Positions 50,270 through 59,974 are shown, counted from the first letter of the stretch. The stretch is 64,000 nt of DNA from CBDFHB01 sp965250115 (GCA_965250115.1 CBDFNJ010000002.1:3968001-4032000); one strand, 5' to 3'. The notes: generated by a model from the letters alone, not told the origin. A program made the numbers and translations.

Positions 50270-51631
50270 TCACGGAGTGGACCAGGTGGGCGAGGGCTCG
50301 ATGGAGGGCTCGGGGACGTTGGCAGCGGGCAAGTGCAGAGCAATCGAACTGAAGCTTCCGCAGCGTGTGCATCGCTCGTCCCATTCGGAGGAGCGCCAGC
50401 CACATACGTTGCACAGATAGTCCATGATCAGCCCTTCGACCTCTGAGACCAACATCTTCGTCTTCGTGAGGGCGGCCGAGAGCTCACCCTTCCGCTCGAG
50501 AATCCTGGCAATGTAGAGGTGGAGCGCCGGCAGACCGCTTACCCGATCTTCGATCATTCTGAACTCGCGGAGCGCTTCCTCCAGCATGAAGAGCCGGTAG
50601 TAGAGTTTCCCGAGACAGTAACGTAGCGGCACTTCATTATCGGAAAGGACCATAGCCCTCTTCCAAACGCCGATGGCCTCCTCCGGTTGATCGTCCTTCA
50701 GATAGAAGCTCTGGAGGGCCGAGAGCGGCTCGGTGGAGCCAGTCTTCTCGAACCCTCGACGCCAGACGCGAACCGCTTCGTCGGTCTCATCCGTCAACGC
50801 GAGCACTTCGCCGAGGCGAACGTAGGCGGGGACGACCCCCTCGTCTTCCTCGATGATGGCCCGAAGGGTATCGATGGCGTCCTGCGCACGACCCCGTTCG
50901 GCAAGCTGCATCCCGAGTCCGAGGCGAATGCCCTTCGCGACCGACTGCTCCTTTTCGCGCTCCTCACTCGAGACCATTGCCACGAGTTTCTTCTGAACGT
51001 CGCTGGCCCGTTCCCATTCGAGCCCCCGGGAGAGCAGACCCCTCAACTTCCGATGGGCGGAGACGGTCGTGTCAGGGCCGGTCTCGATGATGCGCTCGAG
51101 CGTTGCTCTCGCTCTCTCGTCGGCGCCTGCGTCCAAGTAAACGTCCGACAAAGAATAGAGCGCCACAAGATTGTCGGAAGTCATGCGACTGGTTCGCTCC
51201 AGAATCTCGGCGGCCTCGCGGTAGCGTTTCAGAGCTCTCAGGCTGTCGCCCTGCTTGACGGCGGCATTCGTGTGGGAAGGCTCCCGCTCCAGCACTTTTT
51301 CGAATCGGTCGAGCGCCTTCTCGTGACGCGCGTTGACCATCGCGTCCAGGCCCTGAAGGTAGAGCAACTCGACCTCTTCGTGGGCCCGGTAGTCGCGCTT
51401 CTGTTTTCGGTCGCGAGCGAATCGCCGGGCCCCGCCTGCGATGTCGAAGATCAGTATGAGCGCGGCCCCCACCGCAAAGGCGCCGAGCATCAACATCCAG
51501 AGCTCCAGTTCCAGAGGTTTTAGCATCGCAAAGCGCACCGTCACGAGGCCCTGGTTCAGGCGCACCATGGACACGACGAACCAAATGATGGCGAAAACGG
51601 AGAGGATGGTCAGAAGTGTCTTGGCTCGCAT
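50270..51631 (-). CDS. LapA-LapB fusion-like TPR protein with C-terminal rubredoxin-type domain
   Basis: 453 residues. Residues 1-70 resemble LapA: two membrane segments flanking RLNQGLVTVRFAML-type strand. From about 75 onward come eight or more TPRs as in LapB (YciM), and at the end a rubredoxin-type metal site with C407, C410, C421, C424 (CNVCGW, CTRCGS), which is a LapB hallmark. In E. coli separate LapA and LapB control LPS synthesis by steering FtsH to LpxC. A Pro-rich tail of 25 residues follows the cysteines. Confidence 0.82.
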   Translation of the reverse strand: MRAKTLLTILSVFAIIWFVVSMVRLNQGLVTVRFAMLKPLELELWMLMLGAFAVGAALILIFDIAGGARRFARDRKQKRDYRAHEEVELLYLQGLDAMVNARHEKALDRFEKVLEREPSHTNAAVKQGDSLRALKRYREAAEILERTSRMTSDNLVALYSLSDVYLDAGADERARATLERIIETGPDTTVSAHRKLRGLLSRGLEWERASDVQKKLVAMVSSEEREKEQSVAKGIRLGLGMQLAERGRAQDAIDTLRAIIEEDEGVVPAYVRLGEVLALTDETDEAVRVWRRGFEKTGSTEPLSALQSFYLKDDQPEEAIGVWKRAMVLSDNEVPLRYCLGKLYYRLFMLEEALREFRMIEDRVSGLPALHLYIARILERKGELSAALTKTKMLVSEVEGLIMDYLCNVCGWRSSEWDERCTRCGSFSSIALHLPAANVPEPSIEPSPTWSTP

Positions 51632-51636
51632 GATTC

Positions 51637-52593
51637 TCAGTCTAGATCATAACGCTGCCGGCGCTCCCATAGCGACTTGCGGCTGATTCCCAGGACCTCA
51701 GCGGCCCGGCTTTTGTTGCCCCCGACCGCGTTCAAGACGAACTCGATGTAGTTCCGCTCGACGTCATCCAAGGATGGGCGATGCTCGCTCGAGCTGCCCC
51801 AGGCGACGGAGGAGCTCTCGACCATGCTTGTTGGCAGATCCGCCCGCGCGATCGTCTCACCGTGAGACATGAGAGCGCCGTGCTCGACCACACCCTTGAG
51901 CTCCCGCACGTTGCCGGGCCAGCCGTAGCTCTTCATCACGTCGAGGACCTCGTCGGTGAATTTGCTTGGAGACTTGCCCAGTCGCTCCATCTCCCGCGAG
52001 AGGAATGATGTCATCAGGACGCTCACGCAGAGGCGGAAGTCGCACCCAAAAAACCCCCAGCCGATGAAACAGGTCTCGACGGAATAGCTCGCGTTCAACG
52101 GCCTGCTCCAGGCCCGCGCTCGCGGCAGCAACTACCCGGGCGTCCAGCTCGATGACCTCCGTGCCCCCAAGCCGCTCGAAGCGTCGGTCCTCGACGACCC
52201 TGAGCAGTTTGGCCTGAAGCACTGGGGAAAGCTCCCCAATCTGGTCCAGGAAGAGCGTGCCATTTTTCGCCATCTCCAGACTGCCGAGCTTCGTAGCGGT
52301 CGCACCCGTAAAAGCGCCCCGCTCGTAACCGAAGAGCTCGCTCTCGATGAGCTCCGCGGGGATACTGGGCAGGTCAACTTTCACGATGGGAAAGCCCGAC
52401 CGCGGGCCCCAGAAGTGAAGTGCGTGCGCCACCAAGTCCTTGCCGGTGCCGCTTTCCCCGCTCAAGAGAACGTTACTCGGTGCGCTCGCGAGCCGTGCCG
52501 TTCGACGAGCTTGACTACCTCGACCATGTGCGGATCCCGAGCGACAAAAGTCGCTTCGAGTCGCCGGGAGGGAAACGATTTGGACTTGGCCAT
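51637..52593 (-). pseudogene. Sigma-54-dependent activator (AAA+ plus Fis-type HTH), frame-disrupted
   Basis: An activator without receiver domain, broken into three frames. Piece 1 (52593 to about 52505) encodes MAKSKSFPSRRLEATF and VARDPHMVEVV. A 1-nt loss near 52500 shifts to piece 2 (to about 52010), with Walker A GESGTGKD, the sigma-54-contact GAFTGA, LFLDQIGEL (usually LDEIG) and RRDLFHRL. After RERPDDI a second shift with loss of about five codons leads to piece 3 with YGWPGNVRELKG and a C-terminal HTH (NKSRAAEVLGISRKSLWERR). Sequencing error remains possible. Confidence 0.85.
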
Positions 52594-52609
52594 ATCCACT
52601 ACGTCAGTT

Positions 52610-52978
52610 CTAGCTGGCCACCGCGATCCGCCCCGCGTCGCCCCAGAGCCGCTCTAAGTCGTAATAGGAGCGACTGCTCGTCGTGAAAACATGCACCACG
52701 AAGTCCACGTAGTCCATGAGGATCCATTCGCCCCTGGGATAGCCTTCCTTGTGCGTGGGTTTGCGTTTCATCGCCGCGACCGTCTTCTCGATCTCGTCGG
52801 CGATGGTCTTGAGCTGGCGGTTGCTCGTTCCGGAGCAGATCAGAAAGTAGTCCGTGAAGCTCGCGAGTCCCCTCAGGTCCAACACCAGGATATCGGTAGC
52901 CTTCTTTTCCTGGCAGGCTTCGACAGCGTTGCGCAAGTCCTTGTCCAGTGTTTCGAGGCTCAGCTCATCTTTCTTCAA
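52610..52978 (-). CDS. rsfS: Ribosomal silencing factor RsfS
   Basis: 122 residues of the Iojap/RsfS family: DILVLDLRGLASFTDYFLICSG and YPRGEWILMDYVDFVVHVF, which blocks subunit joining by binding L14 when nutrients are scarce. Overlaps nadD by 4 nt, the standard nadD-rsfS order. Confidence 0.96.
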   Translation of the reverse strand: MKKDELSLETLDKDLRNAVEACQEKKATDILVLDLRGLASFTDYFLICSGTSNRQLKTIADEIEKTVAAMKRKPTHKEGYPRGEWILMDYVDFVVHVFTTSSRSYYDLERLWGDAGRIAVAS

Positions 52979-53637
52979 GTCTTCCTCTCTGGCTTCTTGC
53001 CCTGCTCATAAAGACGATGATCGCGGAGGTATTCCTCCACCACTTCCGGAACGAGAAAACGAATCGTTCTTCCTTTCTGAACCGCGCGGCGGATTTCCGT
53101 CGAGGAGACGTCTAACATGGTGCCACGCAGCAACAGAATAAGGGGGCCGTTTGCCCTAGTTCGCAAGATGGGCAACTCCGCCACCTGGTCCCGGAGCGCT
53201 TCGGGTATCGCGCCCGCGACACGCTTGATGCTGCACCCGGGCCGCTCGTGGACGACGAAGGAATAGCCGCCCAAGAGCTCTTCCCATCGATGCCATGTCC
53301 GAATCTCCACGAAGGCGTCCGTGCCAGTGATGAAGAACCAGGAGGCATCGGGCTGTCCCTCGGATAGCTCTGTCAGCGTGTCGATGGTATATGACGGGCC
53401 GCGTCGCTCCACTTCGATCATGGAGAGCTCGAAATGCGCCTCTCCTCGAAGTGCCAACTCGACCATGCGAGTCCGATGATGCGCGCCGGCAATCGTCTCC
53501 TCCGTCTTGTGCGGCGGGCTTGCCGCAGGAACGAAGACGACTTTGTCGAGGGATACGGCCTCCCGCGCGACTTCCGCCGCCCGCATGTGACCGAGATGAA
53601 GCGGGTCGAAGGTGCCGCCGAGCACCCCAATTCGCAT
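52975..53637 (-). CDS. nadD: Nicotinate-nucleotide adenylyltransferase
   Basis: 220 residues. Nucleotidyltransferase motifs GGTFDPLHLGHM at the N-terminus and SSTEIRRAV near the C-terminus; makes deamido-NAD. It starts at an ATG overlapping the obg stop by one base (TGATG). An open extension to 53952 runs over obg in another frame and is excluded. Confidence 0.97.
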   Translation of the reverse strand: MRIGVLGGTFDPLHLGHMRAAEVAREAVSLDKVVFVPAASPPHKTEETIAGAHHRTRMVELALRGEAHFELSMIEVERRGPSYTIDTLTELSEGQPDASWFFITGTDAFVEIRTWHRWEELLGGYSFVVHERPGCSIKRVAGAIPEALRDQVAELPILRTRANGPLILLLRGTMLDVSSTEIRRAVQKGRTIRFLVPEVVEEYLRDHRLYEQGKKPERKT

Positions 53638-54665
53638 CACGACCTCTGCGGATCCGCCACGACGCCGCGCTCTCGCTCCACGAGGTGATGAAGAACTCCG
53701 ACCAGACTGCTGCAACCGTCGCCGGTCACCGCCGAAACCGCGACGAAGGGGAGGCTCAGTCGGGTGGCCTCGGCCTCGAGCCGCTTCTCGCGCTCGACGT
53801 CCACCAGCGCGTCCAGCTTGTTTGCAACGACCGCCGCAGGCTTGTCCGCCAGGCCACGGCCGTAAGCCACGACTTCCCGGCGCAGCACGGCGAGGTCCTC
53901 GACGGGATCGCGCTCCGAGCTTTCGGACACGTCGATGAAGAAAACGAGGCAAGCGGTTCGGCTAAGATGCCGGAGGAAACGATCCCCGAGCCCAGCTCCG
54001 TCGCTCGCGCCCAGGATCAGCCCGGGAACGTCCGCGAGTACGAACGAGGCTTCCTCCGAAACGGCGACGACACCCAGGTGTGGTACGAGGGTCGTGAAGG
54101 GGTAATCGGCGACCTTGGGTCTCGCTGCGCTGACCCGGGAGATGAGGGTGGACTTACCGGCATTGGGAAAGCCCACGAGCCCGACATCGGCCAGCAATCG
54201 GAGCTCTAGACGCAATCGCCTTTGCTCCCCCTCACGGCCAGGCTCCGAACGTCGTGGGGCGCGATTCGAGGAAGTCGCGAACGACCCATTGCCACGGCCT
54301 CCCAGGCCGCCGCGCGCTACCAGCAAACGCTGTCCGCGCTCCGTCAGATCACCGAGCACCTCCCCTGTCGTATCGTCGAAGACGATCGTCCCCAGCGGCA
54401 CCATGAGCTCGAGATCCTCGCCGCTCTTCCCGGTCCGATCGCTCCCCTCCCCGTTGCATCCTCGCTGGGCTCGATACTGCGGACGATAGCGATATCCCGC
54501 GAGAGTATTCTGATCGGGGCTCGCCACGAGCCAGGCAGAGGCGCCGTTGCCGCCGCGTCCTCCGTCAGGACCACCGCGAGGCACGAATTTCTCGCGACGG
54601 AAACTCGTCACACCGTTGCCACCTTGGCCGGCAATGACTTCGACGACAACTTCGTCGATCCACAT
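53637..54665 (-). CDS. obg: Obg-family ribosome-assembly GTPase
   Basis: 342 residues from the ATG at 54665 (MWIDEVVVEVIAGQGGNG). N-terminal glycine-rich Obg domain, GTPase motifs GFPNAGKST, DVPGLILGASDGAGLG and NKLD, and no C-terminal OCT extension, as in many Gram-negative Obg proteins. Follows rplU and rpmA, the usual arrangement. Extension to 55061 is rejected since it covers rpmA. Confidence 0.97.
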   Translation of the reverse strand: MWIDEVVVEVIAGQGGNGVTSFRREKFVPRGGPDGGRGGNGASAWLVASPDQNTLAGYRYRPQYRAQRGCNGEGSDRTGKSGEDLELMVPLGTIVFDDTTGEVLGDLTERGQRLLVARGGLGGRGNGSFATSSNRAPRRSEPGREGEQRRLRLELRLLADVGLVGFPNAGKSTLISRVSAARPKVADYPFTTLVPHLGVVAVSEEASFVLADVPGLILGASDGAGLGDRFLRHLSRTACLVFFIDVSESSERDPVEDLAVLRREVVAYGRGLADKPAAVVANKLDALVDVEREKRLEAEATRLSLPFVAVSAVTGDGCSSLVGVLHHLVERERGVVADPQRS

Positions 54666-54754
54666 CGGCCCATTATGGACGGGGAAGGTCGCGAGGGGAA
54701 CCCCGCGCGGGAGAATGGTGGACGAAGCGAGGCCGGAGGCGCCGGGAATTAGGA

Positions 54755-55018
54755 CTATCCGGAGCTCGAAGGATGGATGTGAATGAAACGTCCTCGTTGT
54801 CCGCGGTTCTGGAACTCGACCACACCGGAAACTCTGGCGTAGAGCGTGTCGTCTTTTCCTCTTCCGACGTTCTTGCCAGGTTTGAAACGAGTTCCACGCT
54901 GACGGACCAAGATGGAGCCACCGCTCACGGTCGCGCCGCCGAAGGCTTTGACGCCAAGGCGCTGGGCGTTGCTGTCCCGCCCGTTTCGGGAACTGCCTTG
55001 GCCCTTCTTGTGTGCCAT
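54755..55018 (-). CDS. rpmA: 50S ribosomal protein L27
   Basis: 87 residues: MAHKKGQGSSRNGRDS, then QRLGVKAFGG and GGSILVRQRGTRFKPGKNVGRGKDDTLYA-type L27 core. The N-terminal tail that reaches the peptidyl transferase centre starts directly with AHKKG, without the Firmicute pre-sequence. 17 bp after rplU. Confidence 0.98.
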   Translation of the reverse strand: MAHKKGQGSSRNGRDSNAQRLGVKAFGGATVSGGSILVRQRGTRFKPGKNVGRGKDDTLYARVSGVVEFQNRGQRGRFIHIHPSSSG

Positions 55019-55035
55019 TGCTAGTGCCTCCTCGC

Positions 55036-55356
55036 TCAGCCCTTGCTGCCCTCGATGGCATCGATCCGGATGGCCGTGAAGGCCTGTCGATGCCCGCGAG
55101 TGCGCCGGTAGCCTTTGCGGCGTTTCATCTTGAATACCAATATCTTGGAGCCTCGCCCCTGTTCCGTAACCGTGGCGGTGACCGTGGTCCCCTCGACGAA
55201 GGGCTTTCCGAACTCGACCTTGCCATTCCGATTCACGAGCATCACCTTGTCGAAACGAACGGTGTCGCCCACGGCGGCCTCGAGCCTCTCCACTTTCACG
55301 TGCTCACCGGGAACGGCCTGAACTTGCTTGCCGCCGGTCTCGATGATTGCGTACAA
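55036..55356 (-). CDS. rplU: 50S ribosomal protein L21
   Basis: 106 residues from a TTG at 55356, 4 nt after GGAGGA, giving the family start MYAIIETGGKQ. Ends with KMKRRKGYRRTRGHRQ and FTAIRIDAI, typical of L21. An upstream ATG at 55377 would add seven residues without family support. First gene of the rplU-rpmA-obg-nadD-rsfS operon. Confidence 0.97.
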   Translation of the reverse strand: MYAIIETGGKQVQAVPGEHVKVERLEAAVGDTVRFDKVMLVNRNGKVEFGKPFVEGTTVTATVTEQGRGSKILVFKMKRRKGYRRTRGHRQAFTAIRIDAIEGSKG

Positions 55357-55559
55357 CGTTCCTCCTCCTCGGTTCAATCCACAGATCCGCTGAGTCTAGT
55401 GCCACTTCGAGCCCCTGTCAAGACCCGTCGGCACGAGCAAAGACCGCAGTCTGCGCGAGCGGTTACCGAATCACATGCCGCGAGCTCGGCCCGAGTGGGC
55501 GCCCGTCCCCCCGAGCGAAGAGCGAGGGGAGCGAACGAGCCGAAGAGGCGAGTGAGCAT

Positions 55560-58500
55560 TCAGAATGTATAGCCGATCCAGAAGTCCGTCTTCCAACCGT
55601 CGACTGTCGTCGCGAGATCCGTCAACTTCGACCAGTTGACGTTCATCGGCATGCCGAATAAGTTGAACGTCAGACCGATGCCATAGGATGCCACCGCGTC
55701 GCCGAGACCCCACCCCACCGAGATACAGGGGGCGTTACTGGCCGGGCCGCATTGAAAGCCTAGAGACGAGATCCGCCGATCGCTCGAGAAGAGCGCGAAC
55801 GGCTGGTCGTTGTAGTAGGCCCCTCCCATATTGAAGAAGAGAAGGCCCCGCAGCGGACCGAAGAAGCCTATAGGCGTGATAGCTGCATCGATGATGGGAA
55901 ACCTGAGCTCGGCGTTCCCGAAGAAGGCCGTGTTTCCGACGAAAGACTGGTATTCGTAGCCTCTCATGTCACCGTTGCCGCCGAACCAGAAGATGTTGGG
56001 AACGTCCCCCTGGCTCCTGAATCCGCGAAACCGCAACGCGAGCAGTCCTGAAGAGGTGAGCTGGAGGTACTTGCGGGCATCGAGATTGAACGTTTGGCGT
56101 GCAAGAAAAGGACCGCCGGGGGAGATGCTGACACCCGCGAGCACGGTGCTTCCGGCAAGAGGTCCGAATTCGCGGAAACGCGTCGTCTCCTGCACAAAGG
56201 TAAACGACGCGGGCAGCACAGTGCCATTCGGGTAGCGCTGATCGACCAACTCGGTGAAATCATCGCAGTTGTCGAGGTTCAACCCCTCACAATTGGGGTT
56301 GAGGGTCGGGTCCAGGAAAGCGTTCTCGAAGCGGGTCCGTTGTTTGACCATGCCGATTCCGAGCTCGACTCTCCTGAACCGGCTCAGGGAATAGACGCCG
56401 GCCGCGGTCGCCCCGGTTTGACGAATCGTCGTGAGCGCATCGTCTCGGGAGAACGAGGGAGTGAAGCTGAACGGCGATGCGAAGAAGAAGCTCGTGGAAT
56501 CGAATCCAGAGAGAGAGTACTGGAGCCGCCCCGAGCGGTTCGTATAGTTACCCGAATAGGTTCGGAACTCTCGAACCGACAGCGCCAAGAACGTGAAACT
56601 CTGATCTCCGAGCACGTCGGAGAAGCTGATGCCGGTGCCGCCGTAGAAGTCGCCGCCCGATGTCACGCCGATCGAGATCGGCGGTGCGCCATCGATATAG
56701 AATTTCTCGAAAGTGCCCTTCTTGCGCTTGTTCTCCGCGACGACCTGATGGCTCACCGGAGGCACGAAATCGATCACCGGCCCTTCGGTGCGAACGATTA
56801 GGTCCGACGTTATCTCTTTCACGGGCTCGTCCATAGGAAGCCGGTAGAGGCCGTAGTTCCCCTTGTAGTAGCTCGTGAAGAGCAGGACGTCCTCGTCGGT
56901 ACGCGCGTCTTTGATCACCGACGGAGCGAAGTTACCTCCCAAAACGTCCGTGTACTGAATGATGTCGCCAGTTCCGACATCCATGGAACGCAAATTGAAG
57001 ATGGAGTCGTCTTCGTTCGAGGTGTAGAACATGACCCGACCGTCGTCGGAGAACGTCGGTGTCGCGTCGTCGTGAGCGCCGAAGGTGATCTGTTCCTTCG
57101 TATCTGGACCGTCGATCTTCAGACGGTAGATCTTGTCGTGACCGCTTATGCGTCGACTGTAGTAGAGCCACTCACCATCGGGCGTGATCGTCGGGAACTT
57201 GTCGAAGAAGTCGTCGTTGGTAACGTTCTCGAACGTTTCCGTCTCGAGGTTGGCACGCCAAACGTCGCTGATACCGTCCCTCAAGGCTGTGAAGTAGACG
57301 TAGTTCCCACTCGGATCGACGGTTGGAAACAGCGCCCGATCGACGGGCACTTGAATGCGCTTGACCACCTTTTCGTTCAGGACGTTGACAACGATGATGG
57401 CTCGTCGCTTCAGGTAGCGCCCGAAGAAGACGATGTGATCGCCGTCCGGAGTCCAGGCGATGTTGCGTCCGATGAGCGAGTCCTCGACGACGAGCCCCAC
57501 GATGTTATCGAACGCGCCCGTATAACCAGGAGTCAGATTCTTGATGATGGAACCGTCCGCCGCGGAGAGCATTATTATGTCGAACTCGCCCTCCTTTCGA
57601 TTGACGCTCATTACCGCGACGGTCTCTTTAGAAGGCGAGGGCGCCGCGGAGAGCGCTGCAACAAAATTCCCCTTCTGCGGACTCGGTGACAGATCGAGGC
57701 TGTAGTCATCGGGAATCTCCTTATCCCGAAAGGGCTTGAACTTCTCGGTCAGCCAGCGTTTCCACTCGCGGTAGAACTCCTCGGGCGTCAGGCGAAAGGC
57801 CTGTTCGTAAACGTCCGCACCGACGCCGGCCACGACGGCCCGGCGGAGCGCGAAAACGAACTGCCGCACGCCTTCCTTGCCGAAGCGCTCCTCCATGAAT
57901 TGGAAGACCGACGCCCCGAAGCTATAGGCGGCGCGAGCGAAACCGACGTTCAAAGCCTCGAAGCTCGGGATCTCGTCGGTCACCGCCGCATCGCGAATGA
58001 CCATGAGATCGAGCGCGTCCCACTCCGACTCCATATAGGTGGCCATACCCTCGTCGATCCACACAGGGACGGAGCGTCGCACGAGCGAGCGGGGGATGAT
58101 GTCGAACTGGAAAATGTGCGTGAGCTCGTGAATGAAGAGCTCCTGGAGCTCGTCGGGAGGATTGTCGATAGGAATCACCATGCGATCACGAGCCGGCTCG
58201 GCGAAGGCACCGACACCCTCCGGTATCTCAATGGGAAAGAGGTTCGTCTGGGCGAATTCCGAGAACGTCTTATAGAGGATGAGCGGAATCGGAAAGGAGA
58301 TCTCGTGCTTGAGGTCGTTGGAGACTCTCTCGTAGGCGCTTTCCGCGTAACTGACTAGTCGACCGAGCTCCTGCTCGAACTCCGGGTAGTAATAAACCTC
58401 GAAGTGGGGAGAGCGATAGACCTGCCACCGGTGCTTGTCGTACTTGACCTTGTTCTTTCCATAGAACGGTGCGAAGGAGGCCTGTCCGAAAGCTGCCGCC

Positions 58501-58568
58501 GAGAACACTGCGAGGGCAACGAGAGAAAGCGCCGCGCTCGCCAATGTCTTTCCAATAGTGATCCTCAT
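55560..58568 (-). CDS. Gluzincin-TolB-like propeller-Omp85 barrel fusion
   Basis: 1002 residues with a signal peptide (about 1-29). Residues 40-290 form a peptidase MA-like domain with HELTH (147-151) and the third zinc ligand in WIDEGMATYME. Residues 300-610 hold WD40/PD40 repeats as in TolB (for example IAWTPDGDHIVFF, PTITPDGEWLYYS). Residues 640-1002 look like a surface-antigen (Omp85) beta barrel ending in the aromatic F of IGYTF. Likely an outer-membrane enzyme; substrate unknown. Confidence 0.85.
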   Translation of the reverse strand: MRITIGKTLASAALSLVALAVFSAAAFGQASFAPFYGKNKVKYDKHRWQVYRSPHFEVYYYPEFEQELGRLVSYAESAYERVSNDLKHEISFPIPLILYKTFSEFAQTNLFPIEIPEGVGAFAEPARDRMVIPIDNPPDELQELFIHELTHIFQFDIIPRSLVRRSVPVWIDEGMATYMESEWDALDLMVIRDAAVTDEIPSFEALNVGFARAAYSFGASVFQFMEERFGKEGVRQFVFALRRAVVAGVGADVYEQAFRLTPEEFYREWKRWLTEKFKPFRDKEIPDDYSLDLSPSPQKGNFVAALSAAPSPSKETVAVMSVNRKEGEFDIIMLSAADGSIIKNLTPGYTGAFDNIVGLVVEDSLIGRNIAWTPDGDHIVFFGRYLKRRAIIVVNVLNEKVVKRIQVPVDRALFPTVDPSGNYVYFTALRDGISDVWRANLETETFENVTNDDFFDKFPTITPDGEWLYYSRRISGHDKIYRLKIDGPDTKEQITFGAHDDATPTFSDDGRVMFYTSNEDDSIFNLRSMDVGTGDIIQYTDVLGGNFAPSVIKDARTDEDVLLFTSYYKGNYGLYRLPMDEPVKEITSDLIVRTEGPVIDFVPPVSHQVVAENKRKKGTFEKFYIDGAPPISIGVTSGGDFYGGTGISFSDVLGDQSFTFLALSVREFRTYSGNYTNRSGRLQYSLSGFDSTSFFFASPFSFTPSFSRDDALTTIRQTGATAAGVYSLSRFRRVELGIGMVKQRTRFENAFLDPTLNPNCEGLNLDNCDDFTELVDQRYPNGTVLPASFTFVQETTRFREFGPLAGSTVLAGVSISPGGPFLARQTFNLDARKYLQLTSSGLLALRFRGFRSQGDVPNIFWFGGNGDMRGYEYQSFVGNTAFFGNAELRFPIIDAAITPIGFFGPLRGLLFFNMGGAYYNDQPFALFSSDRRISSLGFQCGPASNAPCISVGWGLGDAVASYGIGLTFNLFGMPMNVNWSKLTDLATTVDGWKTDFWIGYTF

Positions 58569-58683
58569 GAGTTACCTCGTATCGTTACGCCCGGACGACG
58601 CGAAGCTCGGCGGCGATGAAAGCCTGACGCTCGTGAGGGGCCGGTTCTCCTGTGGTGATTACTCCCTTATGCGCTCCAAACCA

Positions 58684-59523
58684 TCATTTCAGAAGAATTC
58701 TCGTACCCCTGAACGTCTGGGGCGAGAGGATGCTCAAAAAGTTCGGGATCAGCCGATCCATGAGCTCGAAGTACGACGAGAGCGCCGATGCCTGCTCGTC
58801 GCGGCCGTAAATCACCTCTTCGGTGAAACGCTCCCGATGGATCGTGCGGCCGGTCTCGCCGTCGACGAAATAGAACTCGGCATTGAGGGTGAAGCCGGTC
58901 CGCTCCTGGAAGATGTTCGAGCGCTCCAGCCTCGGCCGATTGAAGGAATCGCGTGTGTAGCGATCTGAACGCGAATAGCCGGAGCGGGATTCCGACCCGA
59001 AGCGAAGCTTGCCAGTGACGATCAGAGGATTCTGATACTCCTCACCGACTCCTTGCCAATACTCCTCGTCTTCGAGAAGCTTGTCCTGCTCGAGGTCGAT
59101 CCACTCTTGACGCGAGATCTCTTCCTCTCCCTCGGCCCGGGCCTGCTCTTCCATCTCCTCGAACTGCTCGACCATGCCGCTCTGCTCCAGACTCTTTTCC
59201 GAGAAATCTCCCAGCGGTTCGATCTCGGCATCCACCACCTGGAGGGTCGAGCGCATTCGAAGCTGGTTTTTCAGGAGACGGATCGTCTCGGAGTCCAAAT
59301 CCAGATTCTCGTTCGTCTGGGTCGTGAAGCCGGCGATGAGAATTCGGTTGTACTCGGCGACGTCGAGCTTCGCCGCGATCGGGACCTCGATGGGAACTTC
59401 GTAATAGCTCCTCCCGCACGAAATTACGAGCGCCAAAAACGCCGCCGCGGCTACGAGAGAGGCTGCGGAGGCCCGCCGTCTAGTTTTGACCAGATCGTCG
59501 GTCGGTTCGCTTCTTTCTCTCAT
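58684..59523 (-). CDS. Lipoprotein, CsgG/LpoB-like fold possible
   Basis: 279 residues from the ATG at 59523. A basic start, hydrophobic segment and lipobox VISC give lipidation at C36. The mature part begins with IPIAAKLDVAEYNRILIAGF-like strand and a helix DSETIRLLKNQLRMRS, recalling CsgG/LpoB-type proteins, and contains a very acidic stretch (about residues 118-155, EEMEEQARAEGEEEI). Overlaps the upstream TPR gene by 44 nt, suggesting coupled translation. Role unproven. Confidence 0.7.
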   Translation of the reverse strand: MRERSEPTDDLVKTRRRASAASLVAAAAFLALVISCGRSYYEVPIEVPIAAKLDVAEYNRILIAGFTTQTNENLDLDSETIRLLKNQLRMRSTLQVVDAEIEPLGDFSEKSLEQSGMVEQFEEMEEQARAEGEEEISRQEWIDLEQDKLLEDEEYWQGVGEEYQNPLIVTGKLRFGSESRSGYSRSDRYTRDSFNRPRLERSNIFQERTGFTLNAEFYFVDGETGRTIHRERFTEEVIYGRDEQASALSSYFELMDRLIPNFLSILSPQTFRGTRILLK

Positions 59524-59869
59524 ACGCCTCTCGAAAGAGCTCATAGTTCTGCCGAATATGGATGTTATTGGGGTTCGAATCGAGTGCGCGTTCGTACTCG
59601 TCGTTTGCCATTTCGAACTCGCCGGATTGCTCATAGGCCACGGCCAGGTTGTTTCGAGCGCTCGCGTTCGAGGGGTCGAGCTCCACGGCCTTCTCCCAGC
59701 GGTAAACCGCCTCTCTCCACAAGCCCAGCTGAGCGACGTCGATGCCAAAAATCACCTGAGCCTTGGCCATTTTCCGACGGTCTTTTTCGTCATCGGCGGA
59801 AACGACGCTGCTCCCGAGCAGGACGACGAGCAGAAGCAAATGAGAGTGGCGTCGGATGTTCAAGGACAA
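59480..59869 (-). CDS. Secreted TPR protein
   Basis: 129 residues from a TTG at 59869 with AGGGG 5 nt upstream. Signal peptide LLLLVVLLGSSVVSA (about 10-25), then two to three TPRs (REAVYRWEKAVELDPSNASA, FEMANDEYERALDSNPNN). Longer frame up to 59974 adds sequence unlike a leader. Probably periplasmic partner of the overlapping downstream lipoprotein. Confidence 0.75.
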   Translation of the reverse strand: MSLNIRRHSHLLLLVVLLGSSVVSADDEKDRRKMAKAQVIFGIDVAQLGLWREAVYRWEKAVELDPSNASARNNLAVAYEQSGEFEMANDEYERALDSNPNNIHIRQNYELFREAYERKKRTDRRSGQN

Positions 59870-59974
59870 CTCTACCCCTACCTTATTCGAACTATGCGGC
59901 GGCAACGGTATGGTAGCCCACCCCAAAAGACCGCGCAAGCAAGTTCGTTTCCCGAGGGAGGTCCCGTTCACCAT

